Below are positions 11,522 to 22,846 of a DNA stretch of 64,000 nucleotides, piece after piece. This stretch comes from Paramecium sonneborni (lineage: Eukaryota > Ciliophora > Oligohymenophorea > Peniculida > Parameciidae): assembly GCA_905182985.1 (NCBI GenBank), contig CAJJDN010000074.1:238104-302103 (forward strand), read 5' to 3'. Each line of letters begins with the position of its first letter. The first letter of the stretch is position 1. The notes beneath the pieces are model-generated. The model made no database searches and was not told where the DNA came from. It saw nothing but the letters and a program-made list of their open reading frames with translations. A program made the translations under genes and the position numbers.

Positions 11522-13883
11522 ATGAGATTAAACCCATCAAGACCAGTTTATTAATACAAATTAGAAATAACAGATTCTACACCAGAGAAAGTGAGTGAAG
11601 CATTAAAGAAATTCAGACCTTAACTTTAAGCTTAATTGATTTTATTTATGAGTTTGAACTAGAATATTTATTCACCAAAACTAATTTAAGAAGCTGATAA
11701 TGGATTAGTATTAGGTTCATTGAGTGGGAATGAAACAAATTAAGACACAGCAACTTTAAAATTAGTAGGAAAGATAGAAAATAAAGCAGATTTGAACATA
11801 ATAATATCAAGATTGTTTAAATAAGTAATAAGAAGTTAAATGTAAATGGTTTCAGTAGGAAACAAAGGTTAAAAGTTGTTTTGGTCAAGTAGAGCATAAT
11901 AATTTAAGGAATAAAATTTAGAAGTAATAAAATTAATTGATATATAAATAGATATGGCCAGGTGTAGAATGTATATTTAGACCAGGAGAAGGAGGAGCAC
12001 AGAATCCAACTTTAGTAATAGATTGTGCATTTAAGATGTTAAGATATCGATCTGCCTTAGAAGAATTAAATTAAACAAGAAATCCTACTTGTATTTAAGA
12101 TTAGATTGTTATGACTACTTATAATAAGAAGTTTTATAAGGTTGAAGCTGTTGATGTAAATTTATCACCAGGGAGTACATTTACAAATGAGAAAGGTGAA
12201 ACTATGTCATTTGCTTAATATTATGAATAAAGATATAAAGTAAAGGTTGAAGGAAATTAACCATTAATTAGAGCAACTGTAAGAAGTAAATAAGATAAAA
12301 CTGAAAAAACAATACATTTGATTCCATAACTATGTTAATTAACAGGTTTAACTGATGCTATTAGAAATGTATATATAAATTATATTTTATTAGGATTTTA
12401 ATGCTATGAAGAATTTAGCTGTCGTTACAAAACCTGGTGCTGATTAAAGAATGAAAATGGCTTAAGAATTCGCTAATTAATTATCTAACACTGAAATTAT
12501 TAATAAAAAAGCTGGAACTAAAAGATAAATATTTAAAGAATGGGGTGTAGAAATTAATCCAGGAAGTATGGATTTACCCGCTCGAAGAATTCATCCAGGA
12601 AATATGTTAATGGGTAATGGTTTAAGATTAGATCTATCAAGTCCATAGACTAATTTAGATAGATAAACATAAACTTAGATGTTTTCAACTCCTCCATAAT
12701 AACTTATATTGGGAATCATTTATAATAAAAGATCAGGTTAATAAACTATGGATTCTTTAATGTAAAACTTTTAAGCTGCATGTAATGACTTTAAATTTTA
12801 AGCATTCATGGCTCCTAAAGTATTTCCAATTGAATAAGATAGAGAAGATGATTTAGAAAGAGTTCTTGATGGTTTTTAAAAATAAGCTGAAGCTAATAAA
12901 GCTAAAGTTGGATTTCTTTTATTCCTTTTACCTGGATAAAAAAAGAAAGCAAGATTATATAAATCTGCTAAGAAAATATCAATGTAAAAATTTGGTTGTG
13001 CTTCATAAGTAGTTGTTGAAAAAACATTAGCTAAAAATACAAGATCTATTGTTAATAAAATATTAATATAACTTAATGCTAAAGTTGGTGGTACTCCTTG
13101 GGCAATAGATAGTTTACCTACTAATTTTTAAAATTAACCAACTATGATATGTGGAACTGATTGTTTTGTAAAAAGTGGTAGAAAAAATTAATTAGCGTTT
13201 TGTAGTACAGTTGATAGGAATTTAAGTAGATATTATTCTTAAGTTGTTACATCTGGAGAATTTAGTTAACATCTTTAATAAGTATTCAAAGCAGCACTTT
13301 TAGCATTCAAAGAATAAAATGGAATATTTCCAAAATTAGTTGTTATTTATAGAGATGGAGTAGGTGATGGTTAATAAGCAGTTGTACTTGCTAATGAATT
13401 ACCATAATATAAATAAGCATTAGAAGAATTATAAATAACAGATACTAAAATATCACTTGTTGTATGTAATAAAAGAGTCTCTGCTAAATTCTATACTGGT
13501 GGTAATGCTAGACCTGATAATCCTTAACCTGGAACATGTGTAGATAATCCTAAAGTTGTAGAACAAACCAATCCTAACTTTTATTTAATTTCATAAGTTA
13601 CTAGATAAGGTACTGTAACACCATCCCTGTATAAAATTATACATTCAGATCAAACAGGTATCCATTATTATTATTCTTAGGTCTTGACGATGATATCAAA
13701 GTCTTAACATTTAAATTATGTTGGTTATTCTATAATTTTACAGGCTCTATTAAAATTCCTGCCCCTGTTAGATATGCTCATTGTCTTTGTAACTTTATTG
13801 GAGATAATTATGATGACAGAGATTAAGTTAAGTTCTTACCATTACCTGACCTTGTTAAGTAAAAAGTCCTATTTTATATTTGA
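11522..13883 (+). CDS. Piwi/Argonaute protein (Paramecium Ptiwi type)
   Basis: 761 residues after introns of 28, 25 and 23 nt, the usual Ptiwi length. The N domain begins MRLNPSRPVYQYKLEITDST. A PAZ domain is seen around residues 215-320 (IQDQIVMTTYNKKFYKVEAV ... HLIPQLCQLTGL). MID and PIWI domains follow, with the PIWI catalytic set apparently intact: Asp in MICGTDCF, a Glu in the glutamate-finger region (SGEFSQHLQ), Asp in VVIYRDGVGDG and His in PVRYAHCLCNFIGDNYDDR. Family knowledge: Ptiwi proteins bind scnRNA, iesRNA or siRNA and guide elimination of germline DNA during macronuclear development, or RNA interference in vegetative cells. Which paralog this is cannot be decided by eye. The start is the first ATG of the open frame; no intron is needed before codon 130. 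Confidence 0.93.
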
Positions 13884-14104
13884 TTTATCTATCAGTTCAT
13901 AAATATATTAATCAGCTTATTATTAGAATTATATATATTAATTTTATTGATGCAATTAAGTTAACAAAACTATTTAAAATTAATCAGATTAATAATCTAC
14001 TTTTATTTACTAATACAACTATAATAATTAATACTACTACTACTCAATATAAATTAAGATATTATTTTCAAATTGCTTATATATTTTATTAAAACACTAT
14101 AAAT

Positions 14105-14989
14105 ATGGAGGAAATCGTTGTTTCTATGAGTTTGTTAGGTTTTGAAACCGCAGAATCATCTAGATTAAGATATCTCTTACGAAATATTAGATGTGAGGGT
14201 ACCACAGCTTTTAGAGATGCCGTGGTAAAAGGAAATGAACTAATGTTATAACTATTTTCTATGTTCTTAAAAGTAGGAATACATGAAAAGTTTTAATTTG
14301 TTCATGTAGTACTTACTGATGGAGCTGATTGTTCATCCTAAATTAGCCACTTGGAATTTTTAAAATATCAAGCTTATATCAATAGTCAGCTACCTCCATC
14401 AATTCTAAAAACCTTTTATATAGGTGTAGGACTTGAAAATGATTACAAAGTGAGCGAACAAATGCTATAAATAATTTAATGTAGTGGGGAATCAGCATAA
14501 TATTATCCTATTAATAGTAATGGTATTAATGAAATATTTTAAAAAATCTAAATGGAGATTGGAATACAAATTCAACAAAAAGGTCTTCTTATTTAAAATG
14601 ATTAAATGACTATTGGATTAATGTAATAGTAATATAAACCAGTCATTTAATTGAAAGTTAATAATTATATTGTACTCTTCACACTAGATATTTCAGGATC
14701 AATGTCATCAAATTGGCCAAAAGTCTGTAATGCTGTCTCTTCCTTTTTGGATAACCTTGGAAAAAATGATTTAGTATTAGGTATCACTTTCAATAGTGAA
14801 GTTAACATTATAACAATGTCGGATTAACTCAAAAAGTAAATTACTAACTAAACTTAAACATACAATTAAACTTAAACATACAATTAAACTTAAACATATA
14901 ATTAAACTTAAACATATAATTAAAATAAATACAGTCCAAAAGATTCTGTGGTTAAAAATGAAGATTAGTGTTGCTGCTCTATCTTTTGA
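14105..14989 (+). CDS. Truncated double von Willebrand factor A protein
   Basis: 294 residues, no intron. The protein starts inside a vWA domain. It has the second half (MIDAS Thr region CEGTTAFRDAV, then FVHVVLTDGAD) but not the DxSxS strand that should come first. A second vWA domain then begins properly with LFTLDISGSMSS (MIDAS motif) but stops after GITFNSEVNII, about a third of the way in. It is followed by four perfect hexapeptide repeats (TQTYNQ) and a short tail KNEDQCCCSIF. Intact relatives would have two full vWA domains that bind divalent metal and protein partners. The gene is therefore either truncated at both ends, or the two partial domains might pair to form one permuted fold. 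Upstream sequence 13884-14104 does not supply the missing strand. Confidence 0.7.
14846..14923 (+). repeat. 18-bp tandem repeat inside the vWA gene
   Basis: A unit of 18 bp (ACTTAAACATACAATTAA) is repeated four times from about 14852, with C/T changes in the last two units. A partial copy of the unit's end precedes it. In the ciliate code each unit encodes TQTYNQ. The length keeps the reading frame, so copy number can vary without disrupting it. Confidence 0.9.
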
Positions 14990-16398
14990 ATGATTTATTA
15001 TAAAGAATGAGTTTAATTATTCATTTATATATACTATCCTTTTTTAATTTACTTATAATACTGATATAATTGTCTACTAAATCAATTTTAATCCAATTAG
15101 AATTATTTTTAATAATATAATAACTTAAAATTTATGAGTTTTAGTTAAATTTATATTTTTTTCAAAACTACTTTTTTTATTTAATTATGAGTTAAGAATT
15201 TGCTTATTTTTCTATAGATTATTAATAAACTTTAATAAATCTTTGTTTGTGAAAATATTTCAATAATAACATTTAATTTAATAAATAAATTTTTAAAAAC
15301 TATATTATTTCTAAAGAAACTTTATTTAGAAGACTAATTTTTTGACTTTATACAATAATTTATGAATTTTATAGTAAGTTTTCCAAAAACAAAATAATTT
15401 TTTATTCATTTTCTTTAATTATTTTTAAAATTTTAATTCTAAAATATAAATATCTACATTTCATAAATAAATTAATTAAAATATCTAATTTATTTAATCA
15501 ATTTTAGAAGAATCATTAGCTTCTTCAAAATATTATGTTGTCCTGAAATAAATTAAGATGTTTAATAAAAATGTACAAATAATTTAAAACTACATATAAA
15601 ATAAAATAAATTATATAAATTGAATAAAATGGTTAATAAGAGATATCTGAAGTTATAAAAAATAAATTAATTTCATATTGAAATCAATATCCAAGCAAAT
15701 CCAAATAGACTACTTGATTTATAATTAATGTATATCAACTTTACCATCATTTTTATTTTTATAAATGGCTCTTAAAAATATTTTTGAAATTAATATATGG
15801 ATTATAAAGTCTTTAAATAATCACAACAGTTTACATTTAAATAGTCAGCTATTACGATAAAACATTAAATTTGAATCTTAAAAAAACCATTTTAAAATAA
15901 GAATAAAACTGAAATTCAGCAATCTTCAATTAGCAAAAACTGGATAACTATCATTCAATTAAAGGAGAATAAATTAAAAGATAAACATTGTAATTTATTT
16001 TCTATTTTTTGGTATCGATACAAACATAGAAAGTTTAAATGATTATATATATGAGTTTATGTAAATATTTTATTATAATTTTTAAATAGAGCCATTTCTT
16101 TATTTATTATTTCTGAAAAATCTATCTTCTTTGATTAAGAACCCTCACTGTACTTTATTAAAAATATATGAAATCATAAGTTTGGTTAGTTTTGAATTAC
16201 AAGATTGAATTGATAATATGAAAATGAATTTACTAAAATTCAAACTTCAGTAATATCATTTGTATCATAAAAATTTTTCTTATTCCCAGTTTGATTTTTA
16301 TTAATGAATTATATTGAATTCATTAATATTTAAGTTTTTGAAACAAAAATATAATATTTAATATATCTTAAAATTAAAATAAATAGAATAATAGGTAT
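14990..16398. other. Long gene-poor interval with one doubtful ORF
   Basis: 1.4 kb of A+T-rich sequence. The only sizeable frame is on the plus strand, 15765-16208 (147 codons, beginning MALKNIFEINIW). It is Leu/Ile/Asn/Lys-rich with no recognisable domain. With TGA as the only stop such a frame can arise by chance, so I do not call it a gene. The rest shows nothing. Confidence 0.4.
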
Positions 16399-18002
16399 TC
16401 ATTTTAGAAATAGTTCTTTTAATTCGATTTCATAATTTCCTTTTAAATTTTTCTTTTTTTAATCAATTTAATCAAGTAATTTAGGTTTTCTACATTTGAT
16501 AAACATTTGTATAATTCCAGCTAAAATGGTCCATGAGAATAAGGCATATTCAAATACTTTATTTTGAAAGGCCCAACTAAAAATCTTAAGGTATTTGATT
16601 TAAGTTCCAAATATCAAATCAACAGTTGTTAATCTTGTGTATTAAGAAAAGATTGTTGTACTAAAATGACATAGAGCAACAGAGCTGATTAAAATTAAAA
16701 CAATATTAAATAGAAATGAATTCATCCAGGTTTCATTGATTCTAAAATAATAAAAAAGATTGATTACTTCATGGGATGAAACTTGAATATCCATGGCATA
16801 GAAAATACTAAATTACCTTTAGTGACACACCATAATAAATAGAGTGTAAATAATCCAAAGAAGAAAACTGAGAGAAATCCAACATTATGTATTTCTAATT
16901 AGATAAATAACTTATTTAACCAAGGTGAGAATGGTATTCCATCAATAGTAATGATAACATTTAATAAAAGATGCAATAGCCAAGTTAAAGTAATAGTAAA
17001 TAAAATAATTCCTAATAATAATTTAAAGATATAAATTAATGGATTAGCATTACCAATATCTAATTCTAATAGAAAGATTTCACATTCTTCTTCTAGTTCA
17101 CTAACTGCTGAAACCAATTTAGTATATCTTTTTTCAACTTTTGCATTTTATTTTCTTTTAGACCACCATCCACTTGCACATTTGACATCTTTTTCCATAT
17201 CTCTTAATTATTTAGCATAATCAATCATTTAAGCCACAATTCTTTTGAGTCTATTTTTTTTTTCAGTAGCTTAAGCAGCACTTTTCTAAGATTATAACAA
17301 TGATTACAAAAATAGGTCTTGTTCCATATGAGCAAACTAAATCTAAAGGTAAAGCAATCATTCCTATTCCACCATATAAGATAAGGAAGAAATAACCTAA
17401 GAAACACATTAATCCAATAGTAAAAGTAATAGGATCAATGATGGCAGCAATATGATCTTATTTTTCTTCAGTAATTATAAAGTTATCAATATTCAAATCG
17501 ATTTCACTTGATTAAAATTAAAGTGTAGCATCTTATACTTAAACAGTAACAGGAACTTAAGCATCTCTTAACCAAAAATAGGTTAAGAATATAGTCAAGA
17601 ATGCAAATACTAAAACCATAAATTCTTAAACTAATGTTAAAGTGATTCTTTGACACTTGTATATTAATGTATTTTTACAATAGGTTTTTCATCATCTGAT
17701 TCATAGTAAAATATAGCAATAGGGATGAGAAACACCAGCATTACAAATACTGAAATGTAAATTATGATCCAACATAAATGCATATCTAAACCTTATTGGT
17801 TTCTTTCATTTGTAACATCTAATGTTAACATTAAAGTTTGACACCAAGAAAGAGTTAAACCTAGAACAACAATAATTTTGCAAAATAATGATGATCCAAA
17901 TCCTCCATCTTCAGGATGACAATATAAAGCAAGTAGGTATATATTCACATACATTAATAGCAATCCTAGAACACATATGATTATTATTAGAAATACATCC
18001 AT
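16399..18002 (-). CDS. LMBR1-like (LIMR family) multi-pass membrane protein
   Basis: 510 residues after introns of 23, 22 and 26 nt. At least eight hydrophobic segments are seen, starting MDVFLIIIICVLGLLLMYV. The conserved LMBR1 signature ALYCHPEDGGFGSSLFCKI, then VVLGLTLSWCQTLML..DVTNER, is present near the N-terminus. A central cytosolic helix pair (RIVAQMIDYAKQLRDMEKDV, SAVSELEEECEIF) precedes the second membrane bundle, and IFKFHPMK then NETWMNSFLFN marks the family C-terminal half. Family knowledge: LMBD1/LMBRD2 proteins act in lysosomal cobalamin export or receptor trafficking. The start ATG lies 44 bp from the start of the divergent neighbour, so the two genes probably share a promoter region. 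Confidence 0.88.
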
Positions 18003-18046
18003 GCTTATTAAGATTATAAAAGTATAAAATTTTAATTAAAAATTAA
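18003..18046. promoter_or_regulatory. Shared divergent promoter, 44 bp
   Basis: Only 44 bp of A+T-rich DNA separate the start codons of the LMBR1-like gene (minus) and the next gene (plus). Both promoters and both 5' untranslated regions must fit here or extend into coding sequence. No consensus motif can be pointed to. Confidence 0.4.
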
Positions 18047-18943
18047 ATGAGTGTAGCAACAAAAGGTTTGATTGAATTTGTTAATCCATGTAATATAGAT
18101 TCTCTATTTAGATAAATTACCTAAATTTGTTAAATAAGTTCATTTATAAATGAGAGAAATAGAAGGAAGACAACCTTTTGGTTAGGGATTATACCATTGC
18201 AATAATTATGAAAATTTAATGAAAAGACTTACTGATACCCGATAACAATATAGACAATCAAAAGACATATAAACAAGAATTTAATTAGCATAATAAGAAT
18301 ACTAGGCTTGGAATAATTATATTAAGGAACGTAGCTTAGAATTGCCAGAATAACATAAAGTAACTGGAAAACAATTAAATGAATTGAGAAGATCATATGA
18401 TGTTTTTATAGCTAAAGGAGAGAATGGTCTTAGACCATCTGAATTACTCAATCTTTTTAATGTAATTGCATTATTATAAATAAGGATTATACAAGAGTTA
18501 ATCAATTTACAATTCCAGTAGATAATTGGTGTGTATTATAAATGGTTCATTATAGTATGGGTTATCCAATGAATATGAATAGATTATTAACATTTGAAGA
18601 AATTGCTACTTTAGTTTAAACAAAAGTTTTAGCCACATATGAAAGATCTCTTGGTTAGGATTTATTATTTAGAGAGATTTGTTCATATGGTTATTGGAAT
18701 TTATTTGATTAAAGTAAAGGATATATGAGTATCAAAGAGTTTAGTAACTTTGTTAAAGTAATATAATTATAAATATTTTAGATATTTAAATTTAATGTAG
18801 AACCAACATTGGGAGGGATATTAAAAGAATTTGGATTTGCAGCGAATTTGTTTTAGGGTGAATTTGTAAAAGAAATAGATCCGAAAGAAGAGATAGTGAG
18901 ATTCGATTTCTTTAGATATTTATTTTTAGAGAGAAATTTGTGA
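18047..18943 (+). CDS. Hypothetical protein, possible EF-hand-like fold
   Basis: 275 residues after introns of 22, 23 and 24 nt. It starts MSVATKGLIEFVNPYKLPKF. A helical, Gln-rich segment (residues about 45-105, TRQQYRQSKDIQTRIQLAQQ) is followed by a region with paired helices and acidic loops (GLRPSELLNLFNDY; SYGYWNLFDQSKGYMSIKEF; DPKEEIVRFDFFRY). These resemble degenerate EF hands without the full calcium-binding pattern. The kelch-BTB gene starts 14 bp after the stop on the same strand. No function is recognised. Confidence 0.75.
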
Positions 18944-18957
18944 TTATTATAATAATA

Positions 18958-20604
18958 ATGTAAAATAACAATAGAATGATCTGGAGGAAAATAGATCCCT
19001 AAGGGAAATAGCCAGGAGATAGGGCAGCACATTCATGTGATTTAATAATGGGAAAACTATTCATATTTGGTGGATGGAATGGTATGAATGCTCTAGCTGA
19101 CATACATATATATGATCTGAATTTAAATTAATGGTCAGAATTATAAACTAATGGAGAGTTACCATCATATAGAAATAATCATACGACAGCAGTTTATTAA
19201 ACAAAGTTATATGTTCATGGAGGACATAATGGAAATACTTGGTTAGATGATCTTTATTATTTGGAGACTAATGGATAACATGGATAAGCTAGTTGGTACA
19301 AAGTCCATCCCTTAGGTTAAGTACCTACAGCTAGAGCTTGTCATTCTTTAAATATAGTATCTAAGAAATTGTATTTGTTTGGTGGTTATGATGGTTAAGA
19401 ATGTTTTAATGAAATTGAAATATATGATATATAAGAAAATAGATGGATATAACCTACTGTAAATGGAACTATCCCTACAGCTAGAAATGCACATACAATG
19501 ACCAGGTAACTAAATAATTATAGTAGATATAAGGAAAATTTATATTTGTTTGGTGGACATTCTGGAGCATAACATTTATAAGATCTACATGTTTTTAATA
19601 CTTTAAAATTAGAATGGACTTAAGTTATTACTAAAGGTACATTACCAAAAGGATTGAGAGGACATACTGCTAATTTAATTTAAAATAATATATATGTATT
19701 TGGTGGATATGATGGTTCAGGTAGATCTAATGATCTCTTTATATTTAATTTCTTAACTTATTAATGGGTTATACCAAATCATCATGGAACTGGAACCTAT
19801 TTGTAAATGGAAGAAGTAGCATTATCTTAAATCCCTTAACCTAGATAAAGACATTCAGCTACTGCTACAGGTATTTATTTTATGTATAATTAGAAAATGA
19901 TCTTATTTATATCTTTGGTGGATTTGATGGTAATAAATGGTTGAATGATCTTTATGTACTAGATGTTGGATTATTAGAAAATCGTACTATTCAAGAAGAA
20001 AATTATTAAAGAGTCATTTCTAACATTCATAAGCATCTCTTCAATAATCAAGAACTTAGTGATATAACATTTCAAATTGGAAATTAAAAGATTTATGCTC
20101 ATAAAAGTTAATAATTTTATTATGTTTTAGTTTATTTGGCTGCATAATCTTTATAATTTAAAGCTCTCTTTTTCTCTGAAACAAAAGAAAGTGATTAGCA
20201 TACATTCCTTATTGAAAATTACACTTATAAATCATTCTATATTTTTCTACTCTTTGTTTACACTGGCTTTATTAATGTAGCTGAGTTAGATATTGAATCT
20301 ATGGGAGAAGTTCTAAGTATCTTATATTATCTATGATAATTTAGGCTTAGCTGATTAATATTTGATTGATGGTCTTAAAAATCTTATGCAGAAAAGCATT
20401 AAAAAATATATTAATAATGAAACTGTTTGTGATTTATTAATCTTTGCTTAAAAATGCTCAGCACATTCACTTAAAAATGCTTGTATGAATCATTTACTCA
20501 AAAATATTAATATTATATCTGAATCTCCTACATATGAAAAGTTAGAATTGCAACCATCGTTACTTACTGAAATAACAAGAGCATTACTATAACACAAAGA
20601 ATGA
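18958..20604 (+). CDS. Kelch-repeat BTB/POZ protein
   Basis: 523 residues after introns of 23, 24 and 28 nt. Residues about 1-330 form six kelch blades, each with the double Gly of the blade signature (LFIFGGWNGMNAL, LYVHGGHNGNTWL, LYLFGGYDGQECF, LYLFGGHSGAQH, IYVFGGYDGSGRS, IYIFGGFDGNKWL). The C-terminal part is a BTB domain (LSDITFQIGNQKIYAHK, ALFFSETKE, FYIFLLFVYTGFINV) followed by BACK-like helices (DLLIFAQKCSAHSLKNACM). Family knowledge: kelch-BTB proteins often act as substrate adaptors for cullin-3 ubiquitin ligases; here kelch precedes BTB, as in many protist and LZTR1-type proteins. The start is the ATG at 18958, 14 bp after the previous stop. Confidence 0.92.
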
Positions 20605-20775
20605 ATCAATTTTGATATCATATATGAATTCATTATCAAATTATCTATATTAATAATAAATCTTGAAAATAATACTTTATATATTTGCTATTTTCAACAA
20701 AAATAGTGATTGAGTAAGAAATAATCATAATCAATATATTTAAAAATATTATATATACTAAAAATAATTAAAATA

Positions 20776-22752
20776 ATGATAACTAATCCTGGAATTGTAA
20801 GATCAAAATTATTAGAAAGTAAATCTACACATACTCCTTATACTTAATCTACATTTCATAGTCCGAGCAATTCGAGAACATTGTAAACAAAAGTAATTAT
20901 AATAGAGGATTCTTTAATAAAGAATAAAAAAAAATACAGGATTCAAATAAATTATAACCATTCTCTGTTGAAAAGTAAAGTCATTCAGCTACTTCATCTT
21001 GTCATACTTTTATGACTCAATTAGAGAGTGTTTAATAACAAAATAGGGCAGTTAAATTTGGAAAAATAAAAAGCAGAAAATAAGTGACATTATTTAACAA
21101 TGAGGATTTTATATCAGAAGACATTCTTGAATTGTACAATGAATATGAGAAAAATTATTCTACTTTAAACAAGATAGATAAATTTATTGACATATAAATA
21201 TCCTAAGCAAATTAACCATAATTTACAATTAATACTTAAGAGTTTTTAGTTATCAGTGATGAGAAATTAAAATTAAATGATTTAAACAAATTGAATAAAG
21301 TCAAAATACAGAGATTTAAATTCTATTATTTTAGAATAAAAACAAAAGCCAGACCTTCACCAATTTAAATAGTTCTAAATTGTCCAGATAGAGTATAAAG
21401 TTCAAATATAAGAATGTTTATATCATCAAAAGCAGAATTTCCTACTAAATTTAATTCTGAATAAATAATTTAAGCTAAAAATGCTAAAATGTATGCTGAT
21501 CATAATCAACCTTATTTTTCAAAGGAATATTTATATATAACAATATACTCAGACATAGATTTTGAAGTAATAATTGATATAATCTTTGGAAATCCAATAT
21601 AGAAGATTGTACCTCGTAAATAATAAATTGAAGAGGATCTTTTAGATATTCGTCCATAAACACAAAGGGTTATTAGAAAAGATAAAATAATATACAATTT
21701 AGATATGAAATAATATTTATAAAAGATGAGAAATCTTGAATAGAATAAGGTAAATATTGTAATAATGAAAGTTAGAAAGAGAGTAAAAGTAACAATAAGT
21801 TTCAATGAATAAAAAAGTAATTTAAGAGGAAAAATAAGTTGATAAAGTATGCAAAGTATTAGCTAGAGAATCAATAAATCATTATAGAGAAATAGAGAAA
21901 TTAGTAAAACAAAGGAGAGAATAAACGAGAATGTTTTAATTTTCTTGGTGTTAAATAGTTAGTTTATTTGATTTTTGCAAGGAAGTGAAAACAAAATTAG
22001 AAGTATGTAAGAAATTAATAATAGGATATAAAACGACATAAAAAAGCATAAGCAAAAGGTAAGTTATTGGTTTGGTAATTAAAAACAATGGCATTAATGA
22101 AGGTTTAAATATATGGATAAACTCCGAAAGAGAGAACAATATTTAAATCAAAATTGATATTATAATCATATGCTGTTTTGATAAAAAAGAAAACAAAGTT
22201 ATTAGCCGAAGAGGTTATTACTCGTTTTATTAAAAAGATGTTATTATATCTTACAACTTTAAATAAATAATAAAGTCTAATAAAGAAAGGTATTTAGATA
22301 TAAAATAATTTAAGTAAAAACAATATAGAGAAAGTTTAGAAGTTTAAAATTGAAAAGAAGAATGTTTAGAGACAAATTTTGGAAATTTATAAAAGAGAAT
22401 ATTAGCAATATTGTATATTAATTAAGAAGATAGAAAGATGTAAGAAATTTGTTTAGTGATGGAAAAAAGCCTACAATAATAATAGATGTGTAAATAATAG
22501 ATATTCATTTAGACCTTTGATGCAGAGTTTGATTGATGATTATTGTGAGAAAGCAAGAGCTAGATGGATGAATTATATAAATAGAACATTTAAAGAAAAG
22601 AATAGATCTAAGGTAATTTATAAATAATAATAAATTAGAAAATTTAAAATGTAGCATTAAATTTCACAGAACCAAAATTATATGACATGCCAAATGAATA
22701 CGAATTAACTTAATTAATTGATCAATATGCAAAAATAAAAAAATTATATTGA
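20776..22752 (+). CDS. Uncharacterised protein, tandem paralog 1, with in-frame TGA
   Basis: Introns of 23, 22, 22 and 26 nt leave 628 codons including the stop. It begins MITNPGIVRSKLLESKST. A beta-rich segment (IQRFKFYYFRIKTKARPSPI ... YLYITIYSDIDFEVIIDII) precedes a long basic helical region with IQ-like stretches (AKGKLLVWQLKTMALMKVQI). It ends with the conserved tail KLYDMPNEYELTQLIDQY. The downstream gene has the same order of elements, so the pair arose by tandem duplication. A TGA at 22457-22459 interrupts the frame between CKKFVQ and WKKAYNNN. It is removed only if a non-standard GTG...TAG 30-nt intron is spliced. Function unknown; it may bind calmodulin-like proteins. Confidence 0.7.
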
Positions 22753-22846
22753 ACCGATTAGTTAATCAAGAATCTGCAATAATAACTATGGATTTAAGAT
22801 AATTTTTAATAAAAGAAAATTATAATAATTTATAACACTAATTATT

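Noticed and set aside
14846..14923. CRISPR array or telomeric repeat
   Set aside because: The units are directly adjacent without spacers and encode an in-frame hexapeptide; they are not the G/T-rich ciliate telomere repeat.
15765..16208. 147-codon plus-strand ORF as a gene
   Set aside because: With only TGA as stop, frames of this length are expected by chance in A+T-rich DNA; the composition is low-complexity and there are no motifs.
17225..17407. Minus-strand frame beginning MFLRLFLPYLIWW
   Set aside because: It overlaps the LMBR1-like gene in another frame; the spliced LMBR1 frame explains the sequence.
22457..22459. TGA as selenocysteine or as a reassigned sense codon
   Set aside because: All other genes use TGA as the stop, the position is not near a redox motif, and no selenocysteine hairpin could be identified.
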